A stretch of DNA of 42,905 bases from Deltaproteobacteria bacterium (GCA_022843175.1 JALHOE010000054.1:1-42905); one strand, 5' to 3'. Counted from the first letter of the stretch, positions 17,259-26,337 are shown. Made by a program: numbers and translations. Notes: generated from the letters alone by a model not told the origin.

Positions 17259-18085
17259 TGGCGGCGCACACCGACGACGAACAGGACGTTCCGCCGGCGC
17301 CCGAGGAGCGCGGGTTCGTCGCCGAGGTCGGGTTCCTGTTCGTCGACGCCGGGCGGCAAGCGCGAGACCTCTATCAAGTCCTCGTTCGCACGCTCTACTT
17401 CTCGTTCAACGGCCGCTCCGAGAAGGGCGCCTTCGTCGACCAGCTCTATCTCCAGGGCAACCAGTCGGTCTTCTTCCTCACCGTGTTCATGGGGTTCTTC
17501 GGGATGATCCTGGTGTTCCAGGCCGGCGTGCAGGCGCTCCGGATCATCCCCGACCTCACCATGCTCGGCGCCACCTTCCTTCAGCTCCTCGTGCGCGATC
17601 TCGCGGCGTCGATCGGCGCGCTGATGCTCGCCACGCGCGTCGGCGCGGGCATCGCGGCCGAGATCGGCTCGATGGTCGTCACCGAGCAGGTCGACGCGCT
17701 CCGGATGTGCGCCGCCGATCCCATCGAGTACCTGGTCGTCCCGCGGTTCAAGGCCGGCATCGTCGCCACGACCGCCGTCGTGATCTGGAGCGCCGGCATC
17801 GCGTGGCTCAGCGGCATGCTCACCGCGTGGGCGTTCTTCGGCGTGCTGCCCCGCACCTTCGCCAACATCCAGATGGTCGGCGTCGGCGACGTGGTGGTCG
17901 GCCTCACCAAGTGCATCGCCTACGGCGCGGCGATCCCCATCGTGTCCGCGCAGTCGGGCCTGAGCACGTTCGGCGGCAGCGAGGGCGTCGGCTGGGCGAC
18001 CACGCGCGCCGTCGTCAACTCGTCGCTCGCGGTCATCATCCTCAACTTCTTCATCTCGGCCGCGGGCCTCGCCATCTTCCCCTGA
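17258..18085 (+). CDS. mlaE: MlaE-family ABC permease, second copy
   Basis: A 275-residue paralog of the preceding permease, coupled to it through a TGATG overlap. The shared core is LATRVGAGIAAEIGSM then VVTEQVDALRMCAADPIEYL. The N-terminus carries an extra cytosolic or interfacial stretch (VDAGRQARDLYQVLVRTLYF) of the kind seen before the MlaE core. Its position directly after the first copy and the mlaF-like gene 2.9 kb downstream suggest an ABC transporter with two different membrane subunits. No MCE-domain (MlaD) gene is in the window, so the substrate-binding part must be elsewhere. Its stop overlaps the phosphoesterase start. Confidence 0.85.
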   Translation: MAAHTDDEQDVPPAPEERGFVAEVGFLFVDAGRQARDLYQVLVRTLYFSFNGRSEKGAFVDQLYLQGNQSVFFLTVFMGFFGMILVFQAGVQALRIIPDLTMLGATFLQLLVRDLAASIGALMLATRVGAGIAAEIGSMVVTEQVDALRMCAADPIEYLVVPRFKAGIVATTAVVIWSAGIAWLSGMLTAWAFFGVLPRTFANIQMVGVGDVVVGLTKCIAYGAAIPIVSAQSGLSTFGGSEGVGWATTRAVVNSSLAVIILNFFISAAGLAIFP

Positions 18086-18741
18086 TGCTCCGCACCTTCG
18101 GCGCGATCGGGGACATCCACGCCGAGGACGAGCACCTCGCGACCGCGCTCACCCACCTCCGCGAGATCGGCTGCGACGCGATCCTCGCCGTGGGCGACAT
18201 CGCCGACGGCCGCGGCGATCTGGCGCGGACGGTCAAGCTGCTCCGCGACCATCGCGTCACCGCGGTGCGCGGCAATCACGACCGGTGGTTCCTCACCGGG
18301 CAGGTGCGCACGCTGCCGCACGCCCACCTCCGCGCCGACTTCGATCCCGAGACGGTGGACTTCCTCGCGCAGTTGCCCCCGACCTGGACCGCCGAGACCG
18401 TGCTCGGCACGCTGCTGCTCTGTCACGGCGTCGGGGACGACGACATGATTCGGATGCTGCCCGACGACGACGCCTCGACGCTCGCGGCCAACGATCCGCT
18501 GCAGCGGGTCCTCGGGAGCGGCGTCGAGGTGATGGTCTGTGGCCACACCCACAAGCCGATGGTGCGCACCGTGTTCGGGTTGCTGGTGGTGAACGCGGGC
18601 ACGCTCGCGAGCACGCCGGGGTTCGTCCACGTCGACCTCACGACCAGGATGGCGCGGACCTTCGCGATCGACGGCGGGGTGCGGCTCGCCGAGACCCTCC
18701 GCTTCGGCGCTCCCGGCGACGACGTATGGGGCGCGTTCTGA
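18085..18741 (+). CDS. Calcineurin-like metallophosphoesterase
   Basis: A 218-residue two-metal phosphoesterase of the YfcE/MJ0936 type. The metal-binding motifs occur in order: GDIH (D10, H12), GDIADG (D38), GNHD (N64, H65), the LLLCHGVGDDD histidine, and GHTH towards the C-terminus. Such small enzymes hydrolyse phosphodiesters or phosphomonoesters; the substrate cannot be inferred. The start overlaps the stop of the second MlaE gene by one base, so it is probably made with the permeases. It ends just before a 12-bp hairpin shared with the convergent kinase gene. Confidence 0.85.
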   Translation: MLRTFGAIGDIHAEDEHLATALTHLREIGCDAILAVGDIADGRGDLARTVKLLRDHRVTAVRGNHDRWFLTGQVRTLPHAHLRADFDPETVDFLAQLPPTWTAETVLGTLLLCHGVGDDDMIRMLPDDDASTLAANDPLQRVLGSGVEVMVCGHTHKPMVRTVFGLLVVNAGTLASTPGFVHVDLTTRMARTFAIDGGVRLAETLRFGAPGDDVWGAF

Positions 18742-18762
18742 TCGGGAGCCGCGACCGTGAGG

Positions 18763-18792
18763 GAGCGGGTTGTCGAGCGTGACAACCCGCTC
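18763..18792. terminator. Perfect 12-bp hairpin between convergent genes
   Basis: GAGCGGGTTGTC at 18763-18774 and GACAACCCGCTC at 18781-18792 pair perfectly around a 6-base loop. It sits between the phosphoesterase stop (18741) and the kinase stop (18795), so it probably terminates both transcripts. No T tract follows. Confidence 0.6.
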
Positions 18793-18794
18793 GC

Positions 18795-19628
18795 TTACGC
18801 GCGCGGCTCCAGACGCAGCAGCGCCTCGATCTCCCCTGCCGTCGGGCGCATCGAGGGGACTCTTCGAAGCAAGCGCACGCAGAGCGCGTCGAGCGCGCCG
18901 GCCTCCTTCGGCAGGTCCACCACGAACGACGGGCTCGGGGCAGAGACCGTCTGCTTGCGCACGACCACCTCCTGCGCGGTGCCTGCGAACGGGAGGGCGC
19001 CGGTGAGCGCCTCGAAGATCAGGACGCCGAGCTCGTACCAGTCGCTCGCGGCCGAGGGCGTCTCGTCGGGCGCCATGTACGCGGGGGCGCCGGCGAGCTC
19101 GTCGTGCGTGCCCTCGTCGACGAGCATCCCGTAGTCGATGAGCACGACGCGCCCGTCGCGCGTGAGCATGACGTTCTCCGGGCGGACGTCGCGGTGGACC
19201 TTGCCGGCTCGGTGGAGCGCGTCGAGCGCCGAGACGAGCCCGCGCAGCGCCGGGACGAGGACCGCGAGGCCGTCGGGCTCGATCGGCGCGAAGGCCGAGA
19301 CGGAGCCCTCCTGTAGGGGCTGGCCGAAGGCGAGGGGGAGGGTCGGGCGGCCCGCGCGAATCCGCGGCGGCGGGCGGACTCGCTCGAGGAGCGGTGCGCC
19401 GTCGAGACGCTCCATCAGCACGTGCGCTCTGTCCCCGGCGCGCCGCACCTCGTACAAGCGGAGGAGGTTGGGATGGGTGACCTCCTGCACCGACGCGAGT
19501 CGCGCCGGCAAATCCTCGCGCCAGGGGAGCACCTTGACCGCGATCGGCCCGAGACGCTCGTCCTCGGCCGCGACGACCGTGCCGAACGCGCCCCGGCCCA
19601 GTTGTCGTCCGAGCGTGAGTCCGCGCAC
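18795..19628 (-). CDS. Small Ser/Thr protein kinase
   Basis: A 277-residue stand-alone eukaryotic-type kinase domain. The glycine loop is GRGAFGTV (residues 12-18 region), the ATP-binding lysine is K32 (IAVKVLPW), the catalytic loop is HRDVRPEN (H145-N152) and the metal-binding loop is DYG (165-167) in place of the usual DFG. The activation segment ends APAYMAPDE. It lacks a membrane helix and sensor domain, so it is probably cytosolic. The start codon is GTG at 19628; a TTG one codon earlier is equally possible. The gene interrupts the mla-like set on the opposite strand and is divergent, with a 24-base gap, from the Calx-beta lipoprotein gene. Confidence 0.85.
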   Translation of the reverse strand: MRGLTLGRQLGRGAFGTVVAAEDERLGPIAVKVLPWREDLPARLASVQEVTHPNLLRLYEVRRAGDRAHVLMERLDGAPLLERVRPPPRIRAGRPTLPLAFGQPLQEGSVSAFAPIEPDGLAVLVPALRGLVSALDALHRAGKVHRDVRPENVMLTRDGRVVLIDYGMLVDEGTHDELAGAPAYMAPDETPSAASDWYELGVLIFEALTGALPFAGTAQEVVVRKQTVSAPSPSFVVDLPKEAGALDALCVRLLRRVPSMRPTAGEIEALLRLEPRA

Positions 19629-19652
19629 CAAGAGATAGTACGCTCTGCCCCC

Positions 19653-20960
19653 ATGACGCGCGCCGCCTGGATGCTGCTCCCGCTCGCCCTGGTCGCGTGC
19701 GGAGGGTCCGAGGACAAGCCGAGCGGCGTCGGAGACAGCGCGCTCGCGGACAGCGCGCTCGCGGACAGCGCGCTCCCCGACGTCGAGGACTCGACTTCGA
19801 CCGACGCAGACGGCGCGACCCCCGAGGCCGCGACCGACGCGCCGGTGGACAGCGTCGCCGCCGACACGCTCGAGCCGCCGCTCGACGCGCCGGAGGACTC
19901 GAGCTTCGACGCCTCGTACGACGGTCCGCTCCCCACCATCGCGATCGACGACGTCTCCATGGTCGAGGGCAATTCGGGCGACAAGACGCTCACCTTCAAC
20001 CTCTCGCTCTCGGCGCCGATGCCGATCCCGGTGAGCGTCAACTGGGCCACCGCCGACGGCACCGGCGCTGCGCCGGCCGACTACCTCGCGGCGACCGGCA
20101 AGGTCGTGTTCGGGCCCGGGATCATCAACGTGCCGCTCGACCTCAAGATCGTCGGCGACACGACGATCGAGCCCGACGAGACGTTCTTCGTCGACCTCTC
20201 CGCGCCCACCTTCGCGACGCTCGACAAAGCGCGCGGCAAGGGCACGATCCTCGACGACGACACCCCCGGCCCGGCGATCACGATCTCCGACACCACGGTG
20301 ACCGAGGGCGATCTCGGCACCAGGGACGTGGAGCTCACCGTCACGCTCTCGGCTGCGGCCACCAAGCCGGTGACCGTCTCGTGGGCCACGGTCGACGGCA
20401 CCGCGCGGTCGGCGGGCACGACCACCGGCGAGACCGACTTCGCCCCCGGCTCGGGCATGCTCACCTTCGCCATCGGCGAGACCTCGAAGAAGATCACCGT
20501 CTCGCTCCGCAGCGACACGCTCGACGAGGCCGACGAGACCTTCGAGGTCGAGCTCTCGTCCGCGGCCAACGCGACGATCGCCAAGAGTCGCGGGACGGCG
20601 ACCATCACCGACGACGACGGCGCCCCGACCCTCTCGATCAACGACGTGAGCCTGCCCGAGGGCCCGTCGGGTAGCAGCAAGGTGTTCGTCTTCGAGATCG
20701 CGCTCTCCGCCGCGAGCGGGCGCCCGATCACGGTCGATTGGACGACCGCCAACGGCACCGCGCTCGCGCCGACCGATTTCATCGCCGCGTCGGGCACCGT
20801 GACCTTTGCGCCCGGCGACACCAAGAGAACGATTGGCGTCACCGTGGTCGGCAACAACGTGGTCGAGCCCAACGAGACCTTCAACGTCACCCTCAGCACA
20901 CCCACCAACGCCTCCCTCGCCAAGGGCACCGGCGTGGGCACGATCGCGAACGACGACTAA
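19653..20960 (+). CDS. Lipoprotein with three Calx-beta domains
   Basis: A 435-residue secreted protein. The signal MTRAAWMLLPLALVAC ends in a lipobox cysteine. A linker with three DSALAD/DSALPD repeats and other Asp/Ser-rich stretches follows. Three tandem Calx-beta domains of about 105 residues make up the rest. Each has the pattern ISxxxVxEGxxG, then VxWxTxxGTA, DFxAxxGxxTFxxG, DxxxExDETFxVxLS and a closing TIxxDD. Calx-beta folds bind Ca2+ through acidic loops and often mediate adhesion or surface structure. The last codon is directly followed by the ATG of the MlaF-like gene, so it is in that operon. A role in the transporter is not established. Confidence 0.85.
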   Translation: MTRAAWMLLPLALVACGGSEDKPSGVGDSALADSALADSALPDVEDSTSTDADGATPEAATDAPVDSVAADTLEPPLDAPEDSSFDASYDGPLPTIAIDDVSMVEGNSGDKTLTFNLSLSAPMPIPVSVNWATADGTGAAPADYLAATGKVVFGPGIINVPLDLKIVGDTTIEPDETFFVDLSAPTFATLDKARGKGTILDDDTPGPAITISDTTVTEGDLGTRDVELTVTLSAAATKPVTVSWATVDGTARSAGTTTGETDFAPGSGMLTFAIGETSKKITVSLRSDTLDEADETFEVELSSAANATIAKSRGTATITDDDGAPTLSINDVSLPEGPSGSSKVFVFEIALSAASGRPITVDWTTANGTALAPTDFIAASGTVTFAPGDTKRTIGVTVVGNNVVEPNETFNVTLSTPTNASLAKGTGVGTIANDD

Positions 20961-21704
20961 ATGATCCAGTTTCGCAACTTGAAGAAGGCCTTCGGGCCGA
21001 AGGTGGTCCTCAACGACGTGTCGTTCGACGTGAACGACGGCGAGGTCTTCTTCATCATCGGCGCGTCCGGCGCCGGCAAGAGCGTGTGCATCAAGCACCT
21101 GGTGGGCCTGCTCAAGCCCGACACCGGCAACGTCATGCTCGACGGCGAGGACATCGCTCAGCTGAGCGAGCAGGAGTTCTATCGAATCCGCAAGAAGGTC
21201 GCGATGGTGTTCCAGCACTCCACGCTCTTCGATTCGATGACCTGCGCCGAGAACGTCGCCCTCCCGCTCCGCAAGCACAAGGCGATGAAGGACAAAGAGG
21301 CGCTCACCGAGGCGATGGTCCGGCTCGACCAGGTCCACATGCGGGAGTTCGCCGGCCGCTACCCCTCCGAGCTCGGCGACGGGATGCGCAAGCGGGTGGC
21401 CATCGCCCGCGCGCTCACGATGGACCCGCGCTACGTCCTCTTCGACGAGCCGACGACCTCGCTCGATCCGGTGAGCGCGCGGCGCGTCGACCGCCTCATC
21501 CGCGAGCTATCCGACAAAATCGGGGTCACCAGCATCGTCGTGTCCCACGACCTGGTCTCGATCTTCTCGATCGCCGACCGCATCGCGATGGTCTACCAGG
21601 GGGGCTTGCGCAAGGTGGGGACCCCTGCCGAGTTCAAGAGCACGCCCGACGAGGTGGTCCGCCAGTTCATCACCGGCACCGCCGAAGGACCGATGATCGT
21701 CTGA
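20961..21704 (+). CDS. mlaF: MlaF-type ABC transporter ATPase
   Basis: A 247-residue ATPase. Walker A is GASGAGKS, the Q loop is MVFQHSTLFDSMT, the signature is ELGDGMRKRVAIARAL (the MlaF-type variant of LSGGQ), Walker B is VLFDEPTTSLDP and the switch is VSHD. The GMRKRV form is typical of ATPases that work with MlaE permeases in retrograde or anterograde lipid transport. It begins on the base after the Calx-beta stop and its own stop overlaps the next gene. It is separated from the two MlaE genes by 2.9 kb that include a kinase on the other strand. Confidence 0.9.
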   Translation: MIQFRNLKKAFGPKVVLNDVSFDVNDGEVFFIIGASGAGKSVCIKHLVGLLKPDTGNVMLDGEDIAQLSEQEFYRIRKKVAMVFQHSTLFDSMTCAENVALPLRKHKAMKDKEALTEAMVRLDQVHMREFAGRYPSELGDGMRKRVAIARALTMDPRYVLFDEPTTSLDPVSARRVDRLIRELSDKIGVTSIVVSHDLVSIFSIADRIAMVYQGGLRKVGTPAEFKSTPDEVVRQFITGTAEGPMIV

Positions 21705-22627
21705 TGGACCGAGTGAACGTCATCTTGTTCGGCGCCGGAAAGATGGGGCGTCACCACCTGCGCGTCGTGCAGCAGGATCGGGCGTTCCGCATGGTCGCGA
21801 TCGTCGACCCGGCGCTCTCGGGCGGCGCGCTCGACGGCGTGCCGGTCGTCAACGACGTCTCCGAGGTCGAGGGGCAGGTCGACGCGGCGATCGTCGCCAC
21901 CCCGACGCCCACCCATCACGCGGTCGTCCTCGAGCTTCTGGACCGCGGCGTCCACGTCCTCGTCGAGAAGCCGCTCGCGGCCACGCCGGCCGAGTGCGCG
22001 TCGATCGCTTCCCGCGGGCACGCGGCGCGGGTGGCGGTCGGCCACAGCGAGCGGTTCAACCCGGCGGTGCGGGCGGTCCGCGACCTCGGCACGGTTCACC
22101 ACCTCGAGCTCTCGCGTGTCGGGGCCGGCCGTCGGTGCGACGTGCTGCTCGAGCTCGCGGTGCACGACCTCGACCTCGTCGAGCGCTTCGCCGGGCGCGC
22201 CTCGCTCCGGGCCGCCGACGTGGGATCCTCCTTCGCCGACGGCCTGATCGACGTCGCCGATCTCGCGCTGGTCACCGAGTCCGGCGCGACCGCCTCGGTC
22301 CACGCCGCGCTCGGCGAGCGCAGCCGTCGTATCCGCATCGAGTGTACGCGCGGCACCGTGGAGCTCGACCTCCTCGCCCAGACGGCCACGATCGACGGCC
22401 GAGCGCTCGTGATTTCCCACGAGGAGCCGCTTCGCGCGCAGCTCTCCGCGTTCCGCGCGTTCATCGAGGGGCGCGCGAGCGACGTCTGCTTGGTCGACGA
22501 GGCCGCGCGCGCGGTCGAGCTCGCCGAACGTGCGCGTACCGTTGCGCGGCCGCAGGGGTTGGGGCAGGTTTCGGGTACTTCCTTTTCTCGGAGTGCGCAC
22601 CCTTGGCTCCACAGACACCCGCGATGA
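21704..22627 (+). CDS. Gfo/Idh/MocA-family NAD(P)-dependent oxidoreductase
   Basis: A 307-residue protein with an N-terminal Rossmann fold (NVILFGAGKMGRHHLRVV) and the family's EKPL segment (VHVLVEKPLAAT). The C-terminal substrate domain contains VGHSERFNPAVRAV and ELAVHDLDLVERFAG. Members oxidise or reduce sugars and related alcohols; the His/Asp in AVHDLDL corresponds to the usual catalytic HxxD region. It is coupled to mlaF by a one-base overlap and to the YbhN-type gene by ATGA. The last 25 residues are Arg/Ser/His-rich and may be read-through of poorly conserved sequence. A sugar-nucleotide role would fit the surface-glycan genes downstream. Confidence 0.8.
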   Translation: MDRVNVILFGAGKMGRHHLRVVQQDRAFRMVAIVDPALSGGALDGVPVVNDVSEVEGQVDAAIVATPTPTHHAVVLELLDRGVHVLVEKPLAATPAECASIASRGHAARVAVGHSERFNPAVRAVRDLGTVHHLELSRVGAGRRCDVLLELAVHDLDLVERFAGRASLRAADVGSSFADGLIDVADLALVTESGATASVHAALGERSRRIRIECTRGTVELDLLAQTATIDGRALVISHEEPLRAQLSAFRAFIEGRASDVCLVDEAARAVELAERARTVARPQGLGQVSGTSFSRSAHPWLHRHPR

Positions 22628-23718
22628 GCGGTTCCGAGCTTGCACCGCCGCAGCCGCGGCCGTCTCTCCTTCGCCGCCACGGCGTCAAAGCGCTGGTTTC
22701 GCTGGCGATCGCCGGCGCGTTCGCGTGGGTGCTCCTCCGCGCCGGCCTGCCGATCGTCCCCGATCGAGCGGCGATGTCGCACGTGCGCTGGCCGCTCGTC
22801 GCCGCCCACGCCGCCATCCTCTTCTGCGTCCACTTCGTCCGCGCGATCCGCTGGCGCCACCTGCTGCGGCCGATCGCCCCCGGCATCCGCCGCCGCCGCG
22901 TGATGGCGGCGTCGTGGATCGGCTTCACCGCCATCCTCCTCTTGCCGCTCCGCGCGGGTGAGATCGTGCGGCCGTGGCTGATCCGCGATCGCAAGCAGAT
23001 CAGCCTCAGCGCCGCGCTCGGCACCATGGGCGCCGAGCGGGTGATCGACGGCCTCGTGGTCACGATGGTCCTCGCCGGCGCGCTGGTCTTCGTCCCCCGC
23101 CTCGACCCGCTGCCCAAGACCTTCGGCGATCTGAAGATCCCCGTCGCGGCGATCCCCGCGGCCGGCTACGCCGCGCTCGCGCTGTTCGTCACGCTGTTCC
23201 TCATGATGGCGGTGTTCTACTTCGCGCGCTCCTTCAGCCAGCGCGTCATCCACGCCACCATCGGCCGGGTGAGCGAGCGGCTCGCCGCGCGCGTCGCCGC
23301 GATCGTCGGCGGGCTCGCCGAGGGCCTTCACTTCCTGTCCAACAAGCGGCACGGCGTCCCCTTCATCGGCGAGACGCTCGTCTACTGGGGACTCAACGCC
23401 ACGGGCATGTGGGTCCTCGGCCTGGCGTGCGGCCTCCCGATGACCTTCGGTCACGCCTGCGCGGTGATGGGCGTCCTCGCCGTCGGCATCCTCGTGCCGG
23501 CCGGTCCGGGGCTGTTCGGCGCGTTCCAGGCCTCTACCTACGGGGCGCTCGCGATGTTCTTCGCCCCCACCACCGTCGTGCGCGAGGGCGCCGCGTACGT
23601 GTTCCTGCTCTACGTCGTGCAGTTCCTCTGGCACATCGTCGCCGCGGGCATCGGCGTGTTGTTCGACCCGGCGGTGCTCAAGCCCGATCCCGAGACCGTC
23701 GAAGAAGTCGTCCGCTGA
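22624..23718 (+). CDS. YbhN/UPF0104-type polytopic membrane protein (flippase-like)
   Basis: A 364-residue integral membrane protein with about eight hydrophobic segments. The family shows RAIRWRHLLRPIAPGIRRRR and the region GFTAILLLPLRAGEIVRPWLI, which matches the conserved NxxxPxRxGExxR signature of UPF0104 (the flippase-like domain also found in lysylphosphatidylglycerol synthase). The second half contains PAGPGLFGAFQAS, corresponding to the conserved PGGxGxxE-like loop. Some members are proposed lipid translocators. It starts inside the oxidoreductase stop (ATGA) and overlaps the 3' end of the convergent YfhO-like gene by 41 bp. Confidence 0.8.
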   Translation: MSGSELAPPQPRPSLLRRHGVKALVSLAIAGAFAWVLLRAGLPIVPDRAAMSHVRWPLVAAHAAILFCVHFVRAIRWRHLLRPIAPGIRRRRVMAASWIGFTAILLLPLRAGEIVRPWLIRDRKQISLSAALGTMGAERVIDGLVVTMVLAGALVFVPRLDPLPKTFGDLKIPVAAIPAAGYAALALFVTLFLMMAVFYFARSFSQRVIHATIGRVSERLAARVAAIVGGLAEGLHFLSNKRHGVPFIGETLVYWGLNATGMWVLGLACGLPMTFGHACAVMGVLAVGILVPAGPGLFGAFQASTYGALAMFFAPTTVVREGAAYVFLLYVVQFLWHIVAAGIGVLFDPAVLKPDPETVEEVVR

Positions 23719-25408
23719 GCACGAACGAGCCCACGAGCACGAGCCCGCCGAGCAGGCTCGCGATCGCGCCGGGGAGAAACCCGCGCGGCCTATAGCGGAC
23801 CTCGAGGCGGTGGGTTCCCGCCGGCACCACGACGTCGAGCGTGTTGCGCGCGGACTTGCGGATCTGGCCGACGTTGACCACGAAGTCGGGGTCGAAGGTG
23901 TGGTTGAGACGAATCGCGCCCGGCGCGTTGAGCGTCGCGTCGACGAGCGTCACGTTCTGGTGCACCTCGGCCGTCTGCACGCGCCCGTTGTCGGCGGTGG
24001 CCTGTGGCACGTCTCCGATCGCGTAGCCGTTGCCCTCTGGGTAGGGCCAGCTCTTGTGGCACGCGGGGGAGCCGACGTTGCGCGCCGGGTAGGTGGCCAT
24101 GCGGCCGAAGTCGGCGCCGTCGACGAAGTGGAACCTGCCGGCCGGCGGGTCGGGACGCGGCAACCAGGGATCGGTGGTGTTGGCCTTGAGCGCCTTCTGC
24201 CCCGCCCCGATCGGATCGTAGAGCGCGGCGAGGCCCGCGAGCACCAGCGGCACGAGCAGGAGCGGGCGCTTGACCGCACGCGCCCCGGCGTCGAGCGCGA
24301 TCGCCGCGCAGACCGCGGCCGCGAGATCGACGAGCACGACGAACCGCGAGGGGACCTGGAGCTGATCGAACGCCGGCAGCTTGGTGAGGAGCGACCACGG
24401 CGCCGAGGGACCGAACGCGCCCCGGGTGAGAGCGATCGCGGTGACGAGTAGCAGCGCGACGCCGAGCCGTCGCGGCTTGAGGATCAAGCACACGCCCGCG
24501 CCCGCGATCGCCATGCCGACCGCGAATGGCCCGATGTAGCCGCGGAACTCGTTGACGTGGTAGTGCCGGCCGGGCATCGCGCCGCGGTCGCTGTCGCCGA
24601 GCATCGGGATGATGTCGGCCCACGGCCCCTGATCGAGATCCTTGAGGAGGCGCGGCGCCCGCGAGAGCTGCACCATCACCGGCAAGATCTTCATCGCGCC
24701 GATGAGCGCGCAGGTGAGGGCGACGAGGCCGAGCATGCGGAGCACCGAGAGCGCCGTCGTGTCCTTCGCGAAGAAGCGCGGCAGCGTGACGACCGCGAGC
24801 GCGACGAGCCCGTAGCAGAACGGGAAGAGCGCGCCCTCGAGCAGCATCAGCCCGAGCACGGCGCCCGCGGCGCACGCCGCGCGGAGATCGCGCTCACCGA
24901 CATACGCGAAGTAGAGGACCCACGGGATCGCCATGAACGGCGCGAACGGCATGCGCACCGCCCCGTGCAGGCTGACGAATCCCGAGGCCACGAACAGGAT
25001 CCCGGCGAACGCGGACGGCAGCCAGGCCACCTGCAGCGCGCGCCGCGCCCAGAGGAATGTGCCCGCGACGCCGAGCCCGGCGAACACCGTCGGGTACCAC
25101 CGGTGCATCGTGTCGCCGTGGATACGGAACAGCCCGGCGACGAACGACGAGACGAGCGGGGTGTCCGGGTTCCCGACGAACGGCAGACCGCCGCACACCG
25201 AGCGGTCCCACAGCGGAAACCCGTCGCCGCGGAGGAACGAGGCGCGGGCCACCTCCCAGTAGCGGACCCCGAACTGCCCGTCGGCCGGGACGGTGAGGTT
25301 TTGGGTGATCGAGGCCCACCGCACGACGAGCGCGGCGATGACGGAGAGGACGGTGACGGCGAGCGCAGAGGTCACCGCGCGAGTCAGCCGTTTCTGCCGC
25401 GGGAGCAT
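23678..25408 (-). CDS. YfhO/GT-C-like polytopic membrane protein
   Basis: A 576-residue membrane protein with roughly ten to twelve hydrophobic segments, then a periplasmic beta-rich part (ATLNAPGAIRLNHTFDPDF, VVPAGTHRLEVRYRPRGF) and a final membrane helix. This layout and GDGFPLWDRSVCGGLPFVGN near the N-terminus are typical of the YfhO-like group thought to be lipid-linked sugar transferases. It is a paralog of the protein at 31277-33022 (FPHWNPYECGGLPLWDN; PAGTHHVVVRYLPRTF). The start is preceded by ATAAGGTCGCCCGC, shared exactly with that paralog. The 3' end overlaps the convergent YbhN-type gene by 41 bp. The sugar donor and acceptor are unknown. Confidence 0.75.
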   Translation of the reverse strand: MLPRQKRLTRAVTSALAVTVLSVIAALVVRWASITQNLTVPADGQFGVRYWEVARASFLRGDGFPLWDRSVCGGLPFVGNPDTPLVSSFVAGLFRIHGDTMHRWYPTVFAGLGVAGTFLWARRALQVAWLPSAFAGILFVASGFVSLHGAVRMPFAPFMAIPWVLYFAYVGERDLRAACAAGAVLGLMLLEGALFPFCYGLVALAVVTLPRFFAKDTTALSVLRMLGLVALTCALIGAMKILPVMVQLSRAPRLLKDLDQGPWADIIPMLGDSDRGAMPGRHYHVNEFRGYIGPFAVGMAIAGAGVCLILKPRRLGVALLLVTAIALTRGAFGPSAPWSLLTKLPAFDQLQVPSRFVVLVDLAAAVCAAIALDAGARAVKRPLLLVPLVLAGLAALYDPIGAGQKALKANTTDPWLPRPDPPAGRFHFVDGADFGRMATYPARNVGSPACHKSWPYPEGNGYAIGDVPQATADNGRVQTAEVHQNVTLVDATLNAPGAIRLNHTFDPDFVVNVGQIRKSARNTLDVVVPAGTHRLEVRYRPRGFLPGAIASLLGGLVLVGSFVLSGRLLRRSRDRA

Positions 25409-25525
25409 TGGGGGCGGGCGACCTTATCACGACCGAAGAGCGCGTCCCGAGGTGCGCGTCGACTCGTTCGGGGGATCCGCGACGGGTGGCCGAATCCTCC
25501 GGGCTGCGCTAACTGACGGGGGCCG

Positions 25526-26218
25526 ATGGGAACCTCCTTCGACCCGCAGCAGACGGCCGAGTTCGACCAGCACGCCGGCGGCTACGACGACATGCACCGC
25601 GCCAGCATCAAGGCGAGCGGCGAGGATCCCGAATACTTCGCGGTCTACAAGCAGCGGCGCCTCGAGCGGCTCCTCGGTCCCGCGTTCGGTCAGCCGGTGC
25701 TCGATTTCGGCTGTGGCATCGGCAACCTCACGCGTTTCCTCGTCGACTCGTTTCCGTCGGTCGAGGGCTACGATCCGAGCGCCGAGAGCGCGCGGGTGGC
25801 CTCGGAGCGCGCGCCGAGGGCGAAGTTCTTCGACTCCACCGACGCGATTCCGCGCGGCCGGTATGGCGCCGTGGTGATCGCCAACGTGCTCCACCACGTC
25901 CCGCCCGCCGAGCGCCCGGCGCTGCTCGCGACGATCCACGAGCTCCTCGCGCCCGGCGGCCGCGTCGTGATCTTCGAGCACAACCCGCTCAACCCGGTCA
26001 CCCGCCGCGCGGTCGCCGCCTGCCCGTTCGACGACAACGCCGTGCTGCTCTGGCCCGGCGAGGTCAAGGGCCTCCTCCGCGGCGCCGGCCTGAGCGAGGT
26101 CGAGCTCGATTACATAGTCTTCTTCCCCCGCGCCCTCGCGGCCCTGCGCCCCCTCGAGCCCGGGCTCTCGTGGCTCCCCATGGGCGCCCAGGTCTGCGGC
26201 TGGGGCACCAAGCGCTGA
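25526..26218 (+). CDS. Class I SAM-dependent methyltransferase
   Basis: A 230-residue methyltransferase. Motif I is VLDFGCGIGNLT, the acidic residue of motif II lies in VEGYDPS, and VVIANVLHHVPP plus LLAPGGRVVIFEH form motifs IV and V. The N-terminal FDQHAGGYDDMHR is the usual lid helix of small-molecule methyltransferases acting on lipids, quinones or sugars. The target is unknown. It is divergent from the YfhO-like gene across 117 bp, and its downstream flank is the decayed four-helix-bundle region. The context of surface-glycan genes suggests O- or C-methylation of a sugar or lipid, as an inference. Confidence 0.85.
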   Translation: MGTSFDPQQTAEFDQHAGGYDDMHRASIKASGEDPEYFAVYKQRRLERLLGPAFGQPVLDFGCGIGNLTRFLVDSFPSVEGYDPSAESARVASERAPRAKFFDSTDAIPRGRYGAVVIANVLHHVPPAERPALLATIHELLAPGGRVVIFEHNPLNPVTRRAVAACPFDDNAVLLWPGEVKGLLRGAGLSEVELDYIVFFPRALAALRPLEPGLSWLPMGAQVCGWGTKR

Positions 26219-26337
26219 GTGCTGCGCGTGGCGAGGCGTGGGCCCGCTCCTCGTGGGCGTGCTCGTCCGTGCACGGGCACGTGAGCGGGCTCGGGCACGC
26301 GCACGGGCACGAGGCCTCACCGGCACATTCGGGTAAG

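Noticed and set aside
18795-19628. Pseudokinase
   Set aside because: The DYG motif differs from DFG, but the lysine, HRD aspartate, asparagine and metal-binding aspartate are all present, so it should be active.
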